DNA from: Campylobacter geochelonis
GTDB taxonomy: Bacteria > Campylobacterota > Campylobacteria > Campylobacterales > Campylobacteraceae
DNA: 64,000 nucleotides
Assembly (NCBI RefSeq): GCF_013201685.1
Contig: NZ_CP053844.1
Location: forward strand, 1,054,001 to 1,118,000
Direction of reading: 5' to 3'
Shown here: piece by piece, positions 17,047 through 25,818 of the stretch
How positions within the stretch are numbered: position 1 is the stretch's first letter
How the letters are laid out: each line of letters opens with the position of its first letter
Made by a program: the position numbers and the translations under genes
Notes under the pieces: generated by a model
What the model saw: the letters and a program-made list of their open reading frames with translations, nothing else
Databases searched by the model: none
What the model was told of the DNA's origin: nothing

Positions 17047-18712
17047 AGTGTTAGAAAAATTTACCAACCTCACACTTAGACAAAAAAACTTTGTTTTTAT
17101 AGCATTTTTAATCAGCCTTTTGCTTTTGATTTTATATTTTGTTATCTCATCTGCGCATAAAGGCTATATTTTCCAAAGCCAAAAGGACTATGAAGTTACG
17201 CTTGATGGATTTTATGAAAACTATACTTCAAATTTAGCTAAATTTTACTCTGCTTTAAGTTTTGAAGGAATCGATGATGAGTTTTTAGCTCAAATTAAGT
17301 CAAAAAACACAAATTCCTTGCTTTATAAAATAAATAAAAGTTATAATAATATAAAATCAAATGATGAAAATCTCATAAAAATAGAGCTTTTTTTGGTAAA
17401 AGATAGTATTTTAGTAGAGCAAAAAAGTGTAAAATTTGTAAATTTCGCACAAACATCCCCTGCTCTTTCTAATATAAATTTTAGCAAACGAAGCTTTGTA
17501 GAGGTGGTAAAATACGGCGGCGAGTTAGCACATGTTATAAATATAGCAGTTTATGATAAACACGAGATTGTAGCTGTTTTAAGGTATTTTATAAGCTATG
17601 AAAAACTTGTTGTTTCTATATATAAATTTGATAAAACTATAGTTGAATTTAAACAAAACAAACAGTTAAATTCTACAAATTTTCCAGCTCAAACGCGAGT
17701 TTTAAAAGATGGGTTTGGTAATCCATTGTCTAAAGTTTGGTTTTATCATGATATAGAAAAAAGCATTAGCTCATATAATGAAACTATGAAAAACTATATC
17801 TATATAAGTGTAGTTTTGTTCGTTTTAACAGTGCTAATGGTTAATTTTATATTTACTTATCTTACCTCAAAGCTTGAAAAGAGTGAAGCAAAATTGCTTG
17901 TTTTAAACAAGAATTTAGCTAAAGAGGTAAAAATTCAAAGCGAAGCAAAATTTGAAATTCTAAAAAAATCTATGAAAGAAGCAAAAGAAAAAGAGCAGAT
18001 GATGCTTCATCAAGCTCGCCTTGCAACTATAGGTGAAATGATAGCAAACATCGCCCATCAATGGCGTCAGCCACTAACTGCACTTGGAGCTATATTTATA
18101 TATCTTGATATGTTTTTTGAAAAAAATGACTTAAAAAATGAAAAAATTTCTCAAAAAATTTCTTCTGCAAATTCACTACTTTCTTTTATGTCAAACACTA
18201 TAGATGACTTTAGAAATTTTTATAAAACAAACAAAACTAAAGAGATATTTTTCTTAAGTGAAGTTATAAATCAAGCCATAGGAATCTTTTCTGGTTCTTT
18301 AAAAAACTACGCTATATCGTTAAAACTTGATATAAACGATAGTAAAATTTATGCTTTTAAAAACGAACTAGCACACGTTATAGTAAATTTGATATCAAAT
18401 TCAAAAGATGCCTTTTTAGAAAAAGATATAAAAGATAGAACTATCATGATAAAAACATACATTATCTTAGATGAAATTCACTTAGAAATCATCGATAATG
18501 CTGGCGGGATAGATGAGTCTATACTTAGCAAGATTTTTGAGCCATACTTTAGCACAAAAGATAAAAAATTTGGCACAGGAATGGGGCTTTATATAAGTAA
18601 AATTATCGTTGAAAATAGCATAAATGGTAAAATTTTAGCAACAAATATCAAAAACGGTATGAAATTTGAGATAATTTTAAAAAATGGCTTACAAAAGGAT
18701 GAAAATGTATGA
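17030..18712 (+). CDS. Membrane sensor histidine kinase of the fcc-like cluster
   Basis: This 560-residue kinase has membrane helices at about 20-41 and 256-278 flanking a periplasmic sensor domain of about 215 residues. A coiled coil (280-330) follows. The dimerisation domain has the H-box IAHQWRQPLTALG, with His343. The ATPase domain shows NLISNSKDAF (N box), DNAGGID (G1) and GTGMGLYISK (G2). The start is TTG, overlapping the regulator gene. The periplasmic domain probably senses the same type of small carboxylate that the exported flavoprotein reduces; this is inferred from position only. Confidence 0.92.
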   Translation: MKKIYKVLEKFTNLTLRQKNFVFIAFLISLLLLILYFVISSAHKGYIFQSQKDYEVTLDGFYENYTSNLAKFYSALSFEGIDDEFLAQIKSKNTNSLLYKINKSYNNIKSNDENLIKIELFLVKDSILVEQKSVKFVNFAQTSPALSNINFSKRSFVEVVKYGGELAHVINIAVYDKHEIVAVLRYFISYEKLVVSIYKFDKTIVEFKQNKQLNSTNFPAQTRVLKDGFGNPLSKVWFYHDIEKSISSYNETMKNYIYISVVLFVLTVLMVNFIFTYLTSKLEKSEAKLLVLNKNLAKEVKIQSEAKFEILKKSMKEAKEKEQMMLHQARLATIGEMIANIAHQWRQPLTALGAIFIYLDMFFEKNDLKNEKISQKISSANSLLSFMSNTIDDFRNFYKTNKTKEIFFLSEVINQAIGIFSGSLKNYAISLKLDINDSKIYAFKNELAHVIVNLISNSKDAFLEKDIKDRTIMIKTYIILDEIHLEIIDNAGGIDESILSKIFEPYFSTKDKKFGTGMGLYISKIIVENSINGKILATNIKNGMKFEIILKNGLQKDENV

Positions 18713-20030
18713 TGTCATCATCGTAGGAAGTGGCTTAGCTGGAATGTGCGTGGCAAATTTGCTAAGCGATACAGGCAAAAAAGTAGCCATTTTTGAAAAG
18801 CAAAACATGCTCTTTGGTAGCTCAAGATACAGCACGCTAAATTTAGCAACTTGCGAAAATAGCTTACAAAAAAGCCTTGGTATAAAAGATAACGCTACGA
18901 CTTTTTTAGATGATATGTATGGATTTAGCGGTGGTTTTGGCGATAAAAAACTTCTTGGAATACTTGCGATAAACTCAAATTTAGCTCTAAAAACACTGCA
19001 AAGTTTTGGTTGTGAGTATAAAGATGAGATTTTTTTAAAAGACTATCACAGTGTTGCTAGGGTTTGTGAGCCAAAACATAGCGCAATAAAAAGCATTTTA
19101 AACCCACTTCATCAAAGAATTATAAATAAAGTTGATATTTTTTTAGAGCAAGAGATAGTTGATTTAGAAAAAAATGGCTCTAAAATAGATGCTGTAATTT
19201 TAAAAGATGACACTAAACTTAAAGCAAAAATAGTAGTTTTTGCTACTGGTGGATTTTCAAGAGATAAGGAATTTATACATTTGCAAAACCCGCTAGCAAG
19301 TTTTACAAAATCCCAAACTACCGCACAAAGCAATGCAAATTCTTTAAAAACTCTTTTAAAAGTTGGCGCTATACCGGTTCAAGTCGAACTAATGCGATAT
19401 GCTTTTAATTTTGGGATTGAAATTTTACCTTATAGTCTTATTATCGATATAAACACAGGTCAAAGGCTTTGTGATGAGTCAAAAACTAGGCAAGAGTTGG
19501 CATATGAAATCCTGCATGCTGATAAGGTGTCAAAATTTGCCAAAGGCTCAATCGCACTTTTTGATGAATACGCCATAAAAACGCTTTTTTCAAAAGAGCT
19601 TTTGCAAAGCTATATAGATAAAAGTATGATAAAAATATTTAATAATACTTTTGATATCGCTGAGTTTTTTGGACTAGATAATAATAAATTTGATAGCCAA
19701 ATCAAACTTTATAACAGCTATTTTGATAGCGGAATCGATACTAAATTTGGTAAAAATTTGCTAAATCCTGCATATAAAAAGCTAGAAAAAGCACCGTTTT
19801 ATGCTCTAAATTTAGAAGTTTATCTAAACTATACTCAAGGTGGTGTGGCGATAAATGAGCATTCGCAAGTTATAAATATAAAAACTTTTCAACCGTTTTC
19901 TAATCTTTTTGTAGTTGGCGAGGCAAGTGGTGGAGTGCATGGAATGGGAAGATTAAATGGTTGCTCTAGCCTAGAATGCGTTGTTTTTGCTATGCAATGT
20001 GCTAAAAAAATCAAAGAAATTTTAGCTTAG
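18705..20030 (+). CDS. Second FAD_binding_2 reductase, without export signal
   Basis: This 441-residue flavoprotein is related to the exported one at the head of the cluster. It shares the FAD motif (VIIVGSGLAG, residues 4-13), the active-site Arg region (CDESKTRQELA) and the HGMGR substrate pair near the C-terminus. It starts at the ATG at 18705, with AAAGGA 6-11 bases upstream, overlapping the kinase gene by 8 bases. No signal peptide or membrane helix is seen, so it should be cytoplasmic and cannot use the periplasmic cytochromes. It may reduce or oxidise the same or a related substrate inside the cell, or act in sensing. Confidence 0.8.
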   Translation: MYDVIIVGSGLAGMCVANLLSDTGKKVAIFEKQNMLFGSSRYSTLNLATCENSLQKSLGIKDNATTFLDDMYGFSGGFGDKKLLGILAINSNLALKTLQSFGCEYKDEIFLKDYHSVARVCEPKHSAIKSILNPLHQRIINKVDIFLEQEIVDLEKNGSKIDAVILKDDTKLKAKIVVFATGGFSRDKEFIHLQNPLASFTKSQTTAQSNANSLKTLLKVGAIPVQVELMRYAFNFGIEILPYSLIIDINTGQRLCDESKTRQELAYEILHADKVSKFAKGSIALFDEYAIKTLFSKELLQSYIDKSMIKIFNNTFDIAEFFGLDNNKFDSQIKLYNSYFDSGIDTKFGKNLLNPAYKKLEKAPFYALNLEVYLNYTQGGVAINEHSQVINIKTFQPFSNLFVVGEASGGVHGMGRLNGCSSLECVVFAMQCAKKIKEILA

Positions 20031-20219
20031 AACTATTTTATTTTTGGTTATACGCGTTTAAATAAACTTATATTGATAAAATAAATTTATAAAAGCGTTT
20101 AATTTCACTTCAATGCTTGATGAATTTCATAATTATATGCAAAATTTATAAAAAATAAAAATTATTTTTTACATCTGTAACTATTTTATATTTTTTTTAC
20201 CTTTTACATCTTTTTATAT

Positions 20220-20225
20220 TATAAT
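20220..20225 (+). promoter_or_regulatory. Promoter-like TATAAT with no gene downstream on its strand
   Basis: TATAAT follows a T-rich tract (TTTTTTTTACC, TTTTACATCTTTTTATAT) much like the one before the fcc-like cluster. It points into the 3' ends of minus-strand genes. It could start a small or antisense RNA, or be chance in AT-rich DNA. No terminator-like hairpin was seen within the next 100 bases. Confidence 0.25.
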
Positions 20226-20310
20226 TTTACGTTATATTTAAGCAAAATATCAATGATTTTTAGCCTATAGTTGTGAAAATCTATCATCCAAAGTCTTATT
20301 AAAGTAGTTT

Positions 20311-20688
20311 TTAAGCATGAATTGACTTAATTTCTGATTTTTCTATGTGTAAATATAGTTTATCATTTCCATCATCTATACTAGAACCGCTTGTATCTAC
20401 AAGAAAGCTATTAAAAAGAATTTGAGAAACAGTTAGGTCTATGATAGTAAATTTACCATCTATATAAATTCCAACTCTTTTTTTCTGCATATTAGCAAAC
20501 TGCTTATCTGCTTCACTAGCATCTTTGACATTTTTATCGATAGTGTCTTCTATTGCGTTTTTAAACAAATCAGTTAATTCTTTTGCAAGTCCAACAGGGT
20601 CGTTGTAGTTGTTAACTATACCAGCTATGTTTGCACTGTATTTTTGAACTTTATCTTTTATATAGTTAGAACGACTAAAGTTTGACAT
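20311..20688 (-). CDS. Unknown 125-residue protein next to an ankyrin protein
   Basis: This small soluble protein has a good ribosome site (AAGGAG 7-12 bases before the ATG). The N-terminal 75 residues look helical and charged. The C-terminal part (KRVGIYIDGKFTIIDLTVSQ and onward) looks like beta strands. No signal, membrane helix or known motif is seen. It starts 12 bases after the ankyrin gene on the same strand, so the two are surely co-transcribed. An effector-immunity or partner relation is possible but unsupported by any motif. Confidence 0.8.
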   Translation of the reverse strand: MSNFSRSNYIKDKVQKYSANIAGIVNNYNDPVGLAKELTDLFKNAIEDTIDKNVKDASEADKQFANMQKKRVGIYIDGKFTIIDLTVSQILFNSFLVDTSGSSIDDGNDKLYLHIEKSEIKSIHA

Positions 20689-20700
20689 ATGGTACTCCTT

Positions 20701-21843
20701 TTAATCTATAAATTTCTTTTGATTTATTGTATTGATTTTATTATAAATCGTATCTGATTTATCTTTTAAAATCACCTTATTTGCTCTTATTACGTATACT
20801 ATACTATCTGTTAATTTTCTTTTATTTTTATATTCCATATACTCTTTTATATCATTAAAAGTTCCGTTTTCATCAGAACACATATTTTTAGAAAGCTCTG
20901 CTCTTAAGCTAAAATAAATTTCTTTTGGCTTTTTATTCTCTAATCTGCTTTTATGCCATATATAATCATCATAACACTCATCATACGCCTCTTTTAGTTG
21001 CTCTTTTGTAGGTTGTCCAGGGACGTTGTATTTAAGCATAAGTTCTAGCATAGGTTCGTAGTTGGGGATGTTAGTTAACTCCTTATAGCAAAGTTCATCA
21101 TAAATATTATTTTGTGTGCAATTTGGTATATACCCACTCTTTAGGGCAAGTTCTGCTATTTCCGTAAAACCATTCATGACTATATAAAAAAATGTATTAT
21201 GAGGCGATTTTCCATCACTGATTTTTGATTTTCTTGAAGCATTAGCATCATAGAGTATATTGATATTATCATTATCTATGATTATCTTTTCTATCATGGG
21301 ACTTTGAAGGTAAATTTGAACTACCTTAACATCTTCAAATTTAGCTCCATTATCAACTAAAAGCTTAGCTGTCTTAGTTGAGTTATGCTCTATAGCATAA
21401 GCTAGTGGGCTAAGTTTGTATTTATCTTTTTGATGGATATTCGCACCTAGTTTTATAAGCTCTTTGGTTGTGTTTATATCATCATAAAAGCTAGAATACA
21501 TAAGTGGAGTTGTTCCATCTTCTATCTTCACATCTACACTTAGGTTATGCTCTTTTAGATAGCTTAAGACTTTGGTTGTATTTTTGTCCTTTAAGGCTGA
21601 CCTTAGCGGTAAAAGAAGTGGGTCAATCCACTTAGTGTAATTGTTATCTATATCCCAGTAGGTAAACCCAAACTCATCAACCTCTTCTTGAGTTACATAC
21701 TTACTAAGTCCTGGTATAGCAGAAACGTTTGTATCTGAAGTGATTGTGAAGTGAGAGGTTTGATTTAGTTTATACTCATTATATAGTAGCTTAGCTACTA
21801 AAAGTATTATTAATATGGCTAAGAATTTAAATACCTTTTTCAA
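20701..21843 (-). CDS. Membrane-anchored ankyrin-repeat protein
   Basis: This 380-residue protein has an N-terminal signal-anchor (about 4-21) and a following outside domain. Ankyrin repeats are visible at about 108-175: DGTTPLMYSS, TTKELIKLGANIHQKDKY, LSPLAYAIEHNSTKTAKLL, DNGAKF. Two weaker repeats may continue to about 250. The C-terminal third is charged and unassigned. Ankyrin proteins bind other proteins. Here the partner may be the 125-residue protein encoded 12 bases downstream. In Campylobacter such proteins also occur as immunity proteins, but no toxin gene is adjacent. Confidence 0.85.
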   Translation of the reverse strand: MKKVFKFLAILIILLVAKLLYNEYKLNQTSHFTITSDTNVSAIPGLSKYVTQEEVDEFGFTYWDIDNNYTKWIDPLLLPLRSALKDKNTTKVLSYLKEHNLSVDVKIEDGTTPLMYSSFYDDINTTKELIKLGANIHQKDKYKLSPLAYAIEHNSTKTAKLLVDNGAKFEDVKVVQIYLQSPMIEKIIIDNDNINILYDANASRKSKISDGKSPHNTFFYIVMNGFTEIAELALKSGYIPNCTQNNIYDELCYKELTNIPNYEPMLELMLKYNVPGQPTKEQLKEAYDECYDDYIWHKSRLENKKPKEIYFSLRAELSKNMCSDENGTFNDIKEYMEYKNKRKLTDSIVYVIRANKVILKDKSDTIYNKINTINQKKFID

Positions 21844-22200
21844 TTTTTTCCTTTTAGTAAATTTATATAATTTTTAATATTTATTTTTATCTATTTTAAA
21901 AACTTAAATTTGATGTATTGTTGTTTTAAATTTAAGTCTGCTAAATTTGCATATTTTGATTTATATAGAAATTTGCCTTGTAATTCTACATCAATGGAAG
22001 TTAAATGCTCTTTAAATTTATGTTATTTTAATGATGTTTTAATTTTAAATTAATTTTTAACGATAGTCATATAACCAATATACTTTTAAATATTATAACT
22101 AGTTCTTATATATTATTTATCATATATGACAAATAATAAAACCAATAGATAATTATTTATCTCTTCTTTGATTGCTTATACACTTTTTTTGTGCTTTTTA
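21844..22200. other. AT-rich spacer without a gene
   Basis: Nothing beyond short AT-rich repeats (AAATTTAAG, TTATATATTATTTATCATATATGA) is seen. No start codon with a ribosome site leads a frame of useful length. It probably holds the promoter of the ankyrin gene. Confidence 0.5.
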
Positions 22201-22487
22201 TTAGTTTTTCAAATTTAATAAGAGTAAACAGATCAAAACAGTATCAACAGGAAATATGTTTAAGATAGCAAAAATATCCTTATCAAGCAGCTCAAACAGT
22301 ATAAAACTGCAAAGAGCGAAAGAAGTAAAAGCGCGATGAGTTCTATACTATAAATATTACTTATAGATGGAGTTTTTATATTGCGAGTCTGTCTACGATT
22401 ATTAAAAGAGATGTTTTGAAATTCAGAAAGAAAAAAATATTTTATATCAAAAACGATGTATAAAACTTGTAAAATTGATAAATTTAG
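22201..22487 (-). pseudogene. Frameshifted remnant of a small membrane protein gene
   Basis: The minus strand reads a start-less frame from 22487 that makes sense as protein (SEFQNISFNNRRQTRNIK, then SIELIALLLLSLFAVLY). Near 22300 the good reading moves to another frame (LFELLDKDIFAILNIFPVD, then ICLLLLNLKN) and stops at 22201. Two hydrophobic helices separated by an acidic loop are visible. Stops and the shift make it non-functional. The family is not recognised. Confidence 0.4.
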
Positions 22488-22671
22488 CTATTTTGTCACA
22501 ATGATAGTACATAAATATCATCATTAAAATTATTTAGATTTATAAAAATTATACTCAAATCAAAAAAGAAACAATGTTTAAATATATAAATAACTTATAG
22601 TTATAAATTTAAAAAGACCTGTAAATTTATAACTAAATCAAATAAATATCTAAATTTATATTGGCTTTTAA

Positions 22672-22702
22672 AATAAAAAAAGCGCCACTTATGACGCCTT
22701 TT
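22672..22702 (-). terminator. Terminator of the DUF4198 gene
   Basis: On the minus strand AAAAGGCGTCA pairs with TGGCGCTTTT (10 pairs, one bulged G) around TAAG and runs into seven Ts. It starts 10 bases after the stop codon at 22713. Confidence 0.7.
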
Positions 22703-22712
22703 AAATATAAAG

Positions 22713-23327
22713 TTATTTTATAAAGCTTAGAGTTGTTGAGTATTTTATGGATTTAAAGTCAATATCATCAAATTTATGCTCGCTCATCTCTTCATAACTT
22801 GCTTTTATGATATATCTACCATCCCATGGAGTATCTATGGTGGCAACTTTGTTTTTAATCTTGAAATTTTTGCTCCAGCCATTTGGCGCTATCACATTTA
22901 AAACGCCCTTTTCAAGCGGTTTTCCATCAAAATATAAATTAAAAGTATTTGAGTTTGGCTCTGTTGGAACGATGTCAAATTTGGTTAAATTTACACTCTG
23001 ACTTCTTCCATCTCTAGCGAAAATCACGACTCTAAAGTCTTTTAAAAGCTTGGAATTTTTGTTGTAGTGTCTGATCTCTTCTATCGCGAAATCACCGTTG
23101 TTTGCTAGGTTAAATTCGATTTTATTCTCTTGTGTTTTTTTGCTTTTAAGAGCATCTTTTGGGTAAGTAATCTCTGCTTTTATGTTTTTAACGCCATCTT
23201 TATGTCCTGGAAAATGCCCAAAATATAGATTTGTTACATTCGCGTCTTTTTCTAGCCAAATTTCATGTGCGTTTGCCATCCCAAATATAGCTAAAATAGT
23301 TAGAAAACCAACAATTGCTTTTTTCAT
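22713..23327 (-). CDS. DUF4198 periplasmic protein, possibly for metal uptake
   Basis: This 204-residue exported protein has a Sec signal MKKAIVGFLTILAIFGMANA, cut before HEIWLE. The mature N-terminus with an exposed His followed by an aromatic residue (HEIW) is typical of DUF4198, a family that includes proteins linked to nickel or cobalt uptake. The rest looks like two beta-rich domains (LYFDGKPLEKGVLNVIAPNG, DTPWDGRYIIKAS). The start has AAGGAG upstream. It is a single gene with its own terminator and a Fur-box-like site about 120 bases upstream, which suggests iron-responsive expression. The metal carried is not known. Confidence 0.78.
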   Translation of the reverse strand: MKKAIVGFLTILAIFGMANAHEIWLEKDANVTNLYFGHFPGHKDGVKNIKAEITYPKDALKSKKTQENKIEFNLANNGDFAIEEIRHYNKNSKLLKDFRVVIFARDGRSQSVNLTKFDIVPTEPNSNTFNLYFDGKPLEKGVLNVIAPNGWSKNFKIKNKVATIDTPWDGRYIIKASYEEMSEHKFDDIDFKSIKYSTTLSFIK

Positions 23328-23447
23328 TTTTTCTCCTTGAAAATTAAGTTTTGATTCAGCATTTTAATTTGCTATAAAAGTTTGAAAACTCCTATATATG
23401 GTGCTAAATAAATCTGCTGGCGATATTTTAGCAAAATATTTATAAAA

Positions 23448-23466
23448 TTGAAATTAATTATCAATT
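23448..23466 (-). promoter_or_regulatory. Fur-box-like operator upstream of the DUF4198 gene
   Basis: The site TTGAAATTAATTATCAATT matches the palindromic Fur consensus TTGATAATNATTATCAATT at all but two positions. It sits about 120 bases before the start codon of the DUF4198 gene. Confidence 0.45.
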
Positions 23467-23961
23467 CTATTAAATACTATATTTTGATTTTACGATACTT
23501 TCGCGAAATTATTCAGATAGATATAAATTTTAAATAAAAGTAGCAATGGGTAAAATTACTATTAAAATCTTTAAAATTTTGCTAGCGTAGAAGTTGTATT
23601 TGGCGTTAGTTTTAAATAATAAATTTGCATAACCTTGCAATATGCTTTTTTAGAAATCTCTAGCCTTAAAGCTTAAAAATCTTTGAAAAAATTGCACAAC
23701 TTTTAATATAACAAATTCTGTTTTTCTTTTTACACTTTTTGCGAAAATTTTTAGGTAAATTTAGCCATTTTAAGCGACTTTGCCCTTTGTTTTTAGGTTT
23801 TAAACTTCAAGTAAAACAAAATTTATACATATAAAAATATATTATATTTAAATTTTATAGAATTTTATAAATATAACTTTCAATATTAACGTTTATTATA
23901 AGCTAAATTTATAAAATTTTATCAAAAAGGCTTTTAGACTAGTTTATAGTCAAATTTTAAA
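23467..23961. other. Intergenic region without a gene
   Basis: No supported frame exists on either strand. The sequence is AT-rich with one TTCGCGAA palindrome at about 23511. It probably holds promoter sequence for the minus-strand DUF4198 gene and the untranslated tail of the sixA-like operon. Confidence 0.5.
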
Positions 23962-24450
23962 CTACAATTCTATCTTTTTAGGATACTCAAACATCAAAAC
24001 GCGCCCCATATGCTCTTTAATCTGGCTAAATTCCTCCACATCAAACTCAATACCAAAAATCCCACAAGTCGGGATATGCCCGATAGCAGAGTCGCTTAAA
24101 ATCTCGCAAATTTCAGTTATAGTTGGATTATGTCCTATGACAAAAACGCTCTCATTTTCATCATCTAAGTCTTTTATAAAGCCAAAAAGTCCACCACTTG
24201 TCATAAGATAAAGCTCATCAAGTTCTACGAGATTGTTTTTAAAGCCAAGCTCTTTTGATATTATCTTAGCTGTGCTAAGCGCTCTTTTGGCTGCACTTGT
24301 GTAGATAATGTCGGGTAAAATTTTTTGTTTTTTTAGTAATTTTGCTGCTAAAAGTGCGTCGGTTTTCCCGCGTTCGCTAAGCTTTCTTACAAAGTCGCTC
24401 TCGCCCTCTTTTTTGGCTTTTGCATGTCGTATAAAATAAATTTTTTTCAT
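23962..24450 (-). CDS. SixA-like phosphohistidine phosphatase
   Basis: This 162-residue protein of the histidine-phosphatase superfamily has the RHA catalytic motif at residues 8-10 (IYFIRHAKA), the second-half VFVIGHNPT His, and the SERGKTDALLAAKLL helix of the SixA branch. SixA removes phosphate from His residues of phosphotransfer proteins. The substrate here is unknown. It is the last gene of a four-gene minus-strand run and follows the DUF455 gene after one base. Confidence 0.85.
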   Translation of the reverse strand: MKKIYFIRHAKAKKEGESDFVRKLSERGKTDALLAAKLLKKQKILPDIIYTSAAKRALSTAKIISKELGFKNNLVELDELYLMTSGGLFGFIKDLDDENESVFVIGHNPTITEICEILSDSAIGHIPTCGIFGIEFDVEEFSQIKEHMGRVLMFEYPKKIEL

Positions 24451-24451
24451 A

Positions 24452-25249
24452 TTATTTTCCTATATTTTGCAAATTTCTTATCTCATCTTTGCTAAATCCA
24501 GCCTCAAGCCTAGCTTCGACATTTAACTCGCGTTTTATGCTAGTGAAATTTGGATAATGCTTGATGATTATATCTAAAAACAAACTCTCATCTACTTTAG
24601 CCGCCTTGCAAGCGAATTTATACCATCTATCGCCCTTTTGGACATGCGAAATTTCTTCTTTTAAGATGATATTTAGCAAATTTGTTAAATTTGTTTTGTT
24701 TTTGTCATTTTTGATTTTGTTAAGCATAAAAAAGTTTGCATCAAGCCCATTTGCCTCCATATACCTATGAAGCACAGCCATTCTTTCTACTAGCGAGTTT
24801 TGCGTCTTTTTCATAGCAAAAAACAGCCCATCATGCACCGCAAAATCTCCATATTTATAGCCTGTTTTTTCCAGCTCTTCTAAAATCTTTTTAAAGTGTC
24901 TTATCTCATCTTTTGCAACTTCTAGCCAGTCTTTATAGTAATCAAATGGCAAATTTACAAACCGATAACAATCATCTAGTGCGATATCGATGGCGCTATA
25001 CTCGATGTGAGCGATAGAGTGTAAAAAACTTGCCTCTTTTTGTGCTCCTTTATACGAGGGCAAATCTTTTGCCGGCAGTATCTTGCAAATCTTAGCAAAG
25101 CTTGGAACTTCAAGTGGTTTAGGAGTAAAATTTGGCTCAAACTCAAACTTTTTTTCTAAAAAATCGTTATAAAGTTTATCAAATTTAGCCTCTTTTTTAG
25201 CAAAATCAGACTCATCTAAAACATCTTTAACTAGCAAATAAAAACTCAT
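24452..25249 (-). CDS. DUF455 ferritin-like protein
   Basis: This 265-residue protein has a four-helix ferritin-like fold with di-iron type ligands: HIEYSAIDIALDD (about 92-104), DEIRHF (about 128-133) and KEEISHVQKGDRWY (about 206-219). The family resembles the tRNA hydroxylase MiaE but its reaction is not established. The gene overlaps the rhomboid gene by 4 bases (ATGA), so the two are co-translated. Confidence 0.85.
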   Translation of the reverse strand: MSFYLLVKDVLDESDFAKKEAKFDKLYNDFLEKKFEFEPNFTPKPLEVPSFAKICKILPAKDLPSYKGAQKEASFLHSIAHIEYSAIDIALDDCYRFVNLPFDYYKDWLEVAKDEIRHFKKILEELEKTGYKYGDFAVHDGLFFAMKKTQNSLVERMAVLHRYMEANGLDANFFMLNKIKNDKNKTNLTNLLNIILKEEISHVQKGDRWYKFACKAAKVDESLFLDIIIKHYPNFTSIKRELNVEARLEAGFSKDEIRNLQNIGK

Positions 25250-25809
25250 CTATAGCTAACCTTTCCATAAACATACCCAACAGCAAATCCAAAAAGATGC
25301 GCATACCAAGCGACATTTACGCCCATTAAAAGTGGTGCAAAACTCATAAGCAAAATCGCCACAAAAAGCCCTTGTCTAACTCTAGGATCAAGAAAAGCCA
25401 AAAGCCCTAAAAGCACAGATATAGCGCCACTTGCTCCGACTAAATTTATATTTATCCCCTGCTCTAATCTATAGTATGTATAGCTTAGGCTTAAAATCGA
25501 GGTTAAAACGCCACCGATTAGATAAACAAGCCCAAATTTAGTGCTTCCTAAAAACCGCTCCAAAATAGAGCCGAATTGATACAAAACCGCCATATTCATA
25601 GCTAAGTGCATAAACGAACCGTGCAAAAACATCGTAGTAACCACTTGCCAGTAAAATCCTTTAAAAAAGAGAGAATTTAGCCCAAAATATGCATCAAAAA
25701 TCTCTTTGTTTAGAAAAAATTCACTCACAAAATAAATGAGCGAATTTACAACTATTAAAAACAGAGTAACTGGTAAAACTCTGCTTTGCGATGAAAAAAA
25801 TCTATACAA
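25246..25809 (-). CDS. Rhomboid family intramembrane serine protease
   Basis: This 187-residue protein has six predicted helices. It shows the rhomboid features: HGSFMHLAMNM in the second helix, the catalytic Ser in GASGAISVLLG (about 124-134) and the catalytic His in WYAHLFGFAVGY near residue 171. It starts at a TTG with AGGA upstream, inside the 3' region of the NlpC/P60 operon. Rhomboids cut membrane proteins within the bilayer; the substrate is unknown. Confidence 0.9.
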   Translation of the reverse strand: MYRFFSSQSRVLPVTLFLIVVNSLIYFVSEFFLNKEIFDAYFGLNSLFFKGFYWQVVTTMFLHGSFMHLAMNMAVLYQFGSILERFLGSTKFGLVYLIGGVLTSILSLSYTYYRLEQGININLVGASGAISVLLGLLAFLDPRVRQGLFVAILLMSFAPLLMGVNVAWYAHLFGFAVGYVYGKVSYR

Positions 25810-25818
25810 AACTCTATC

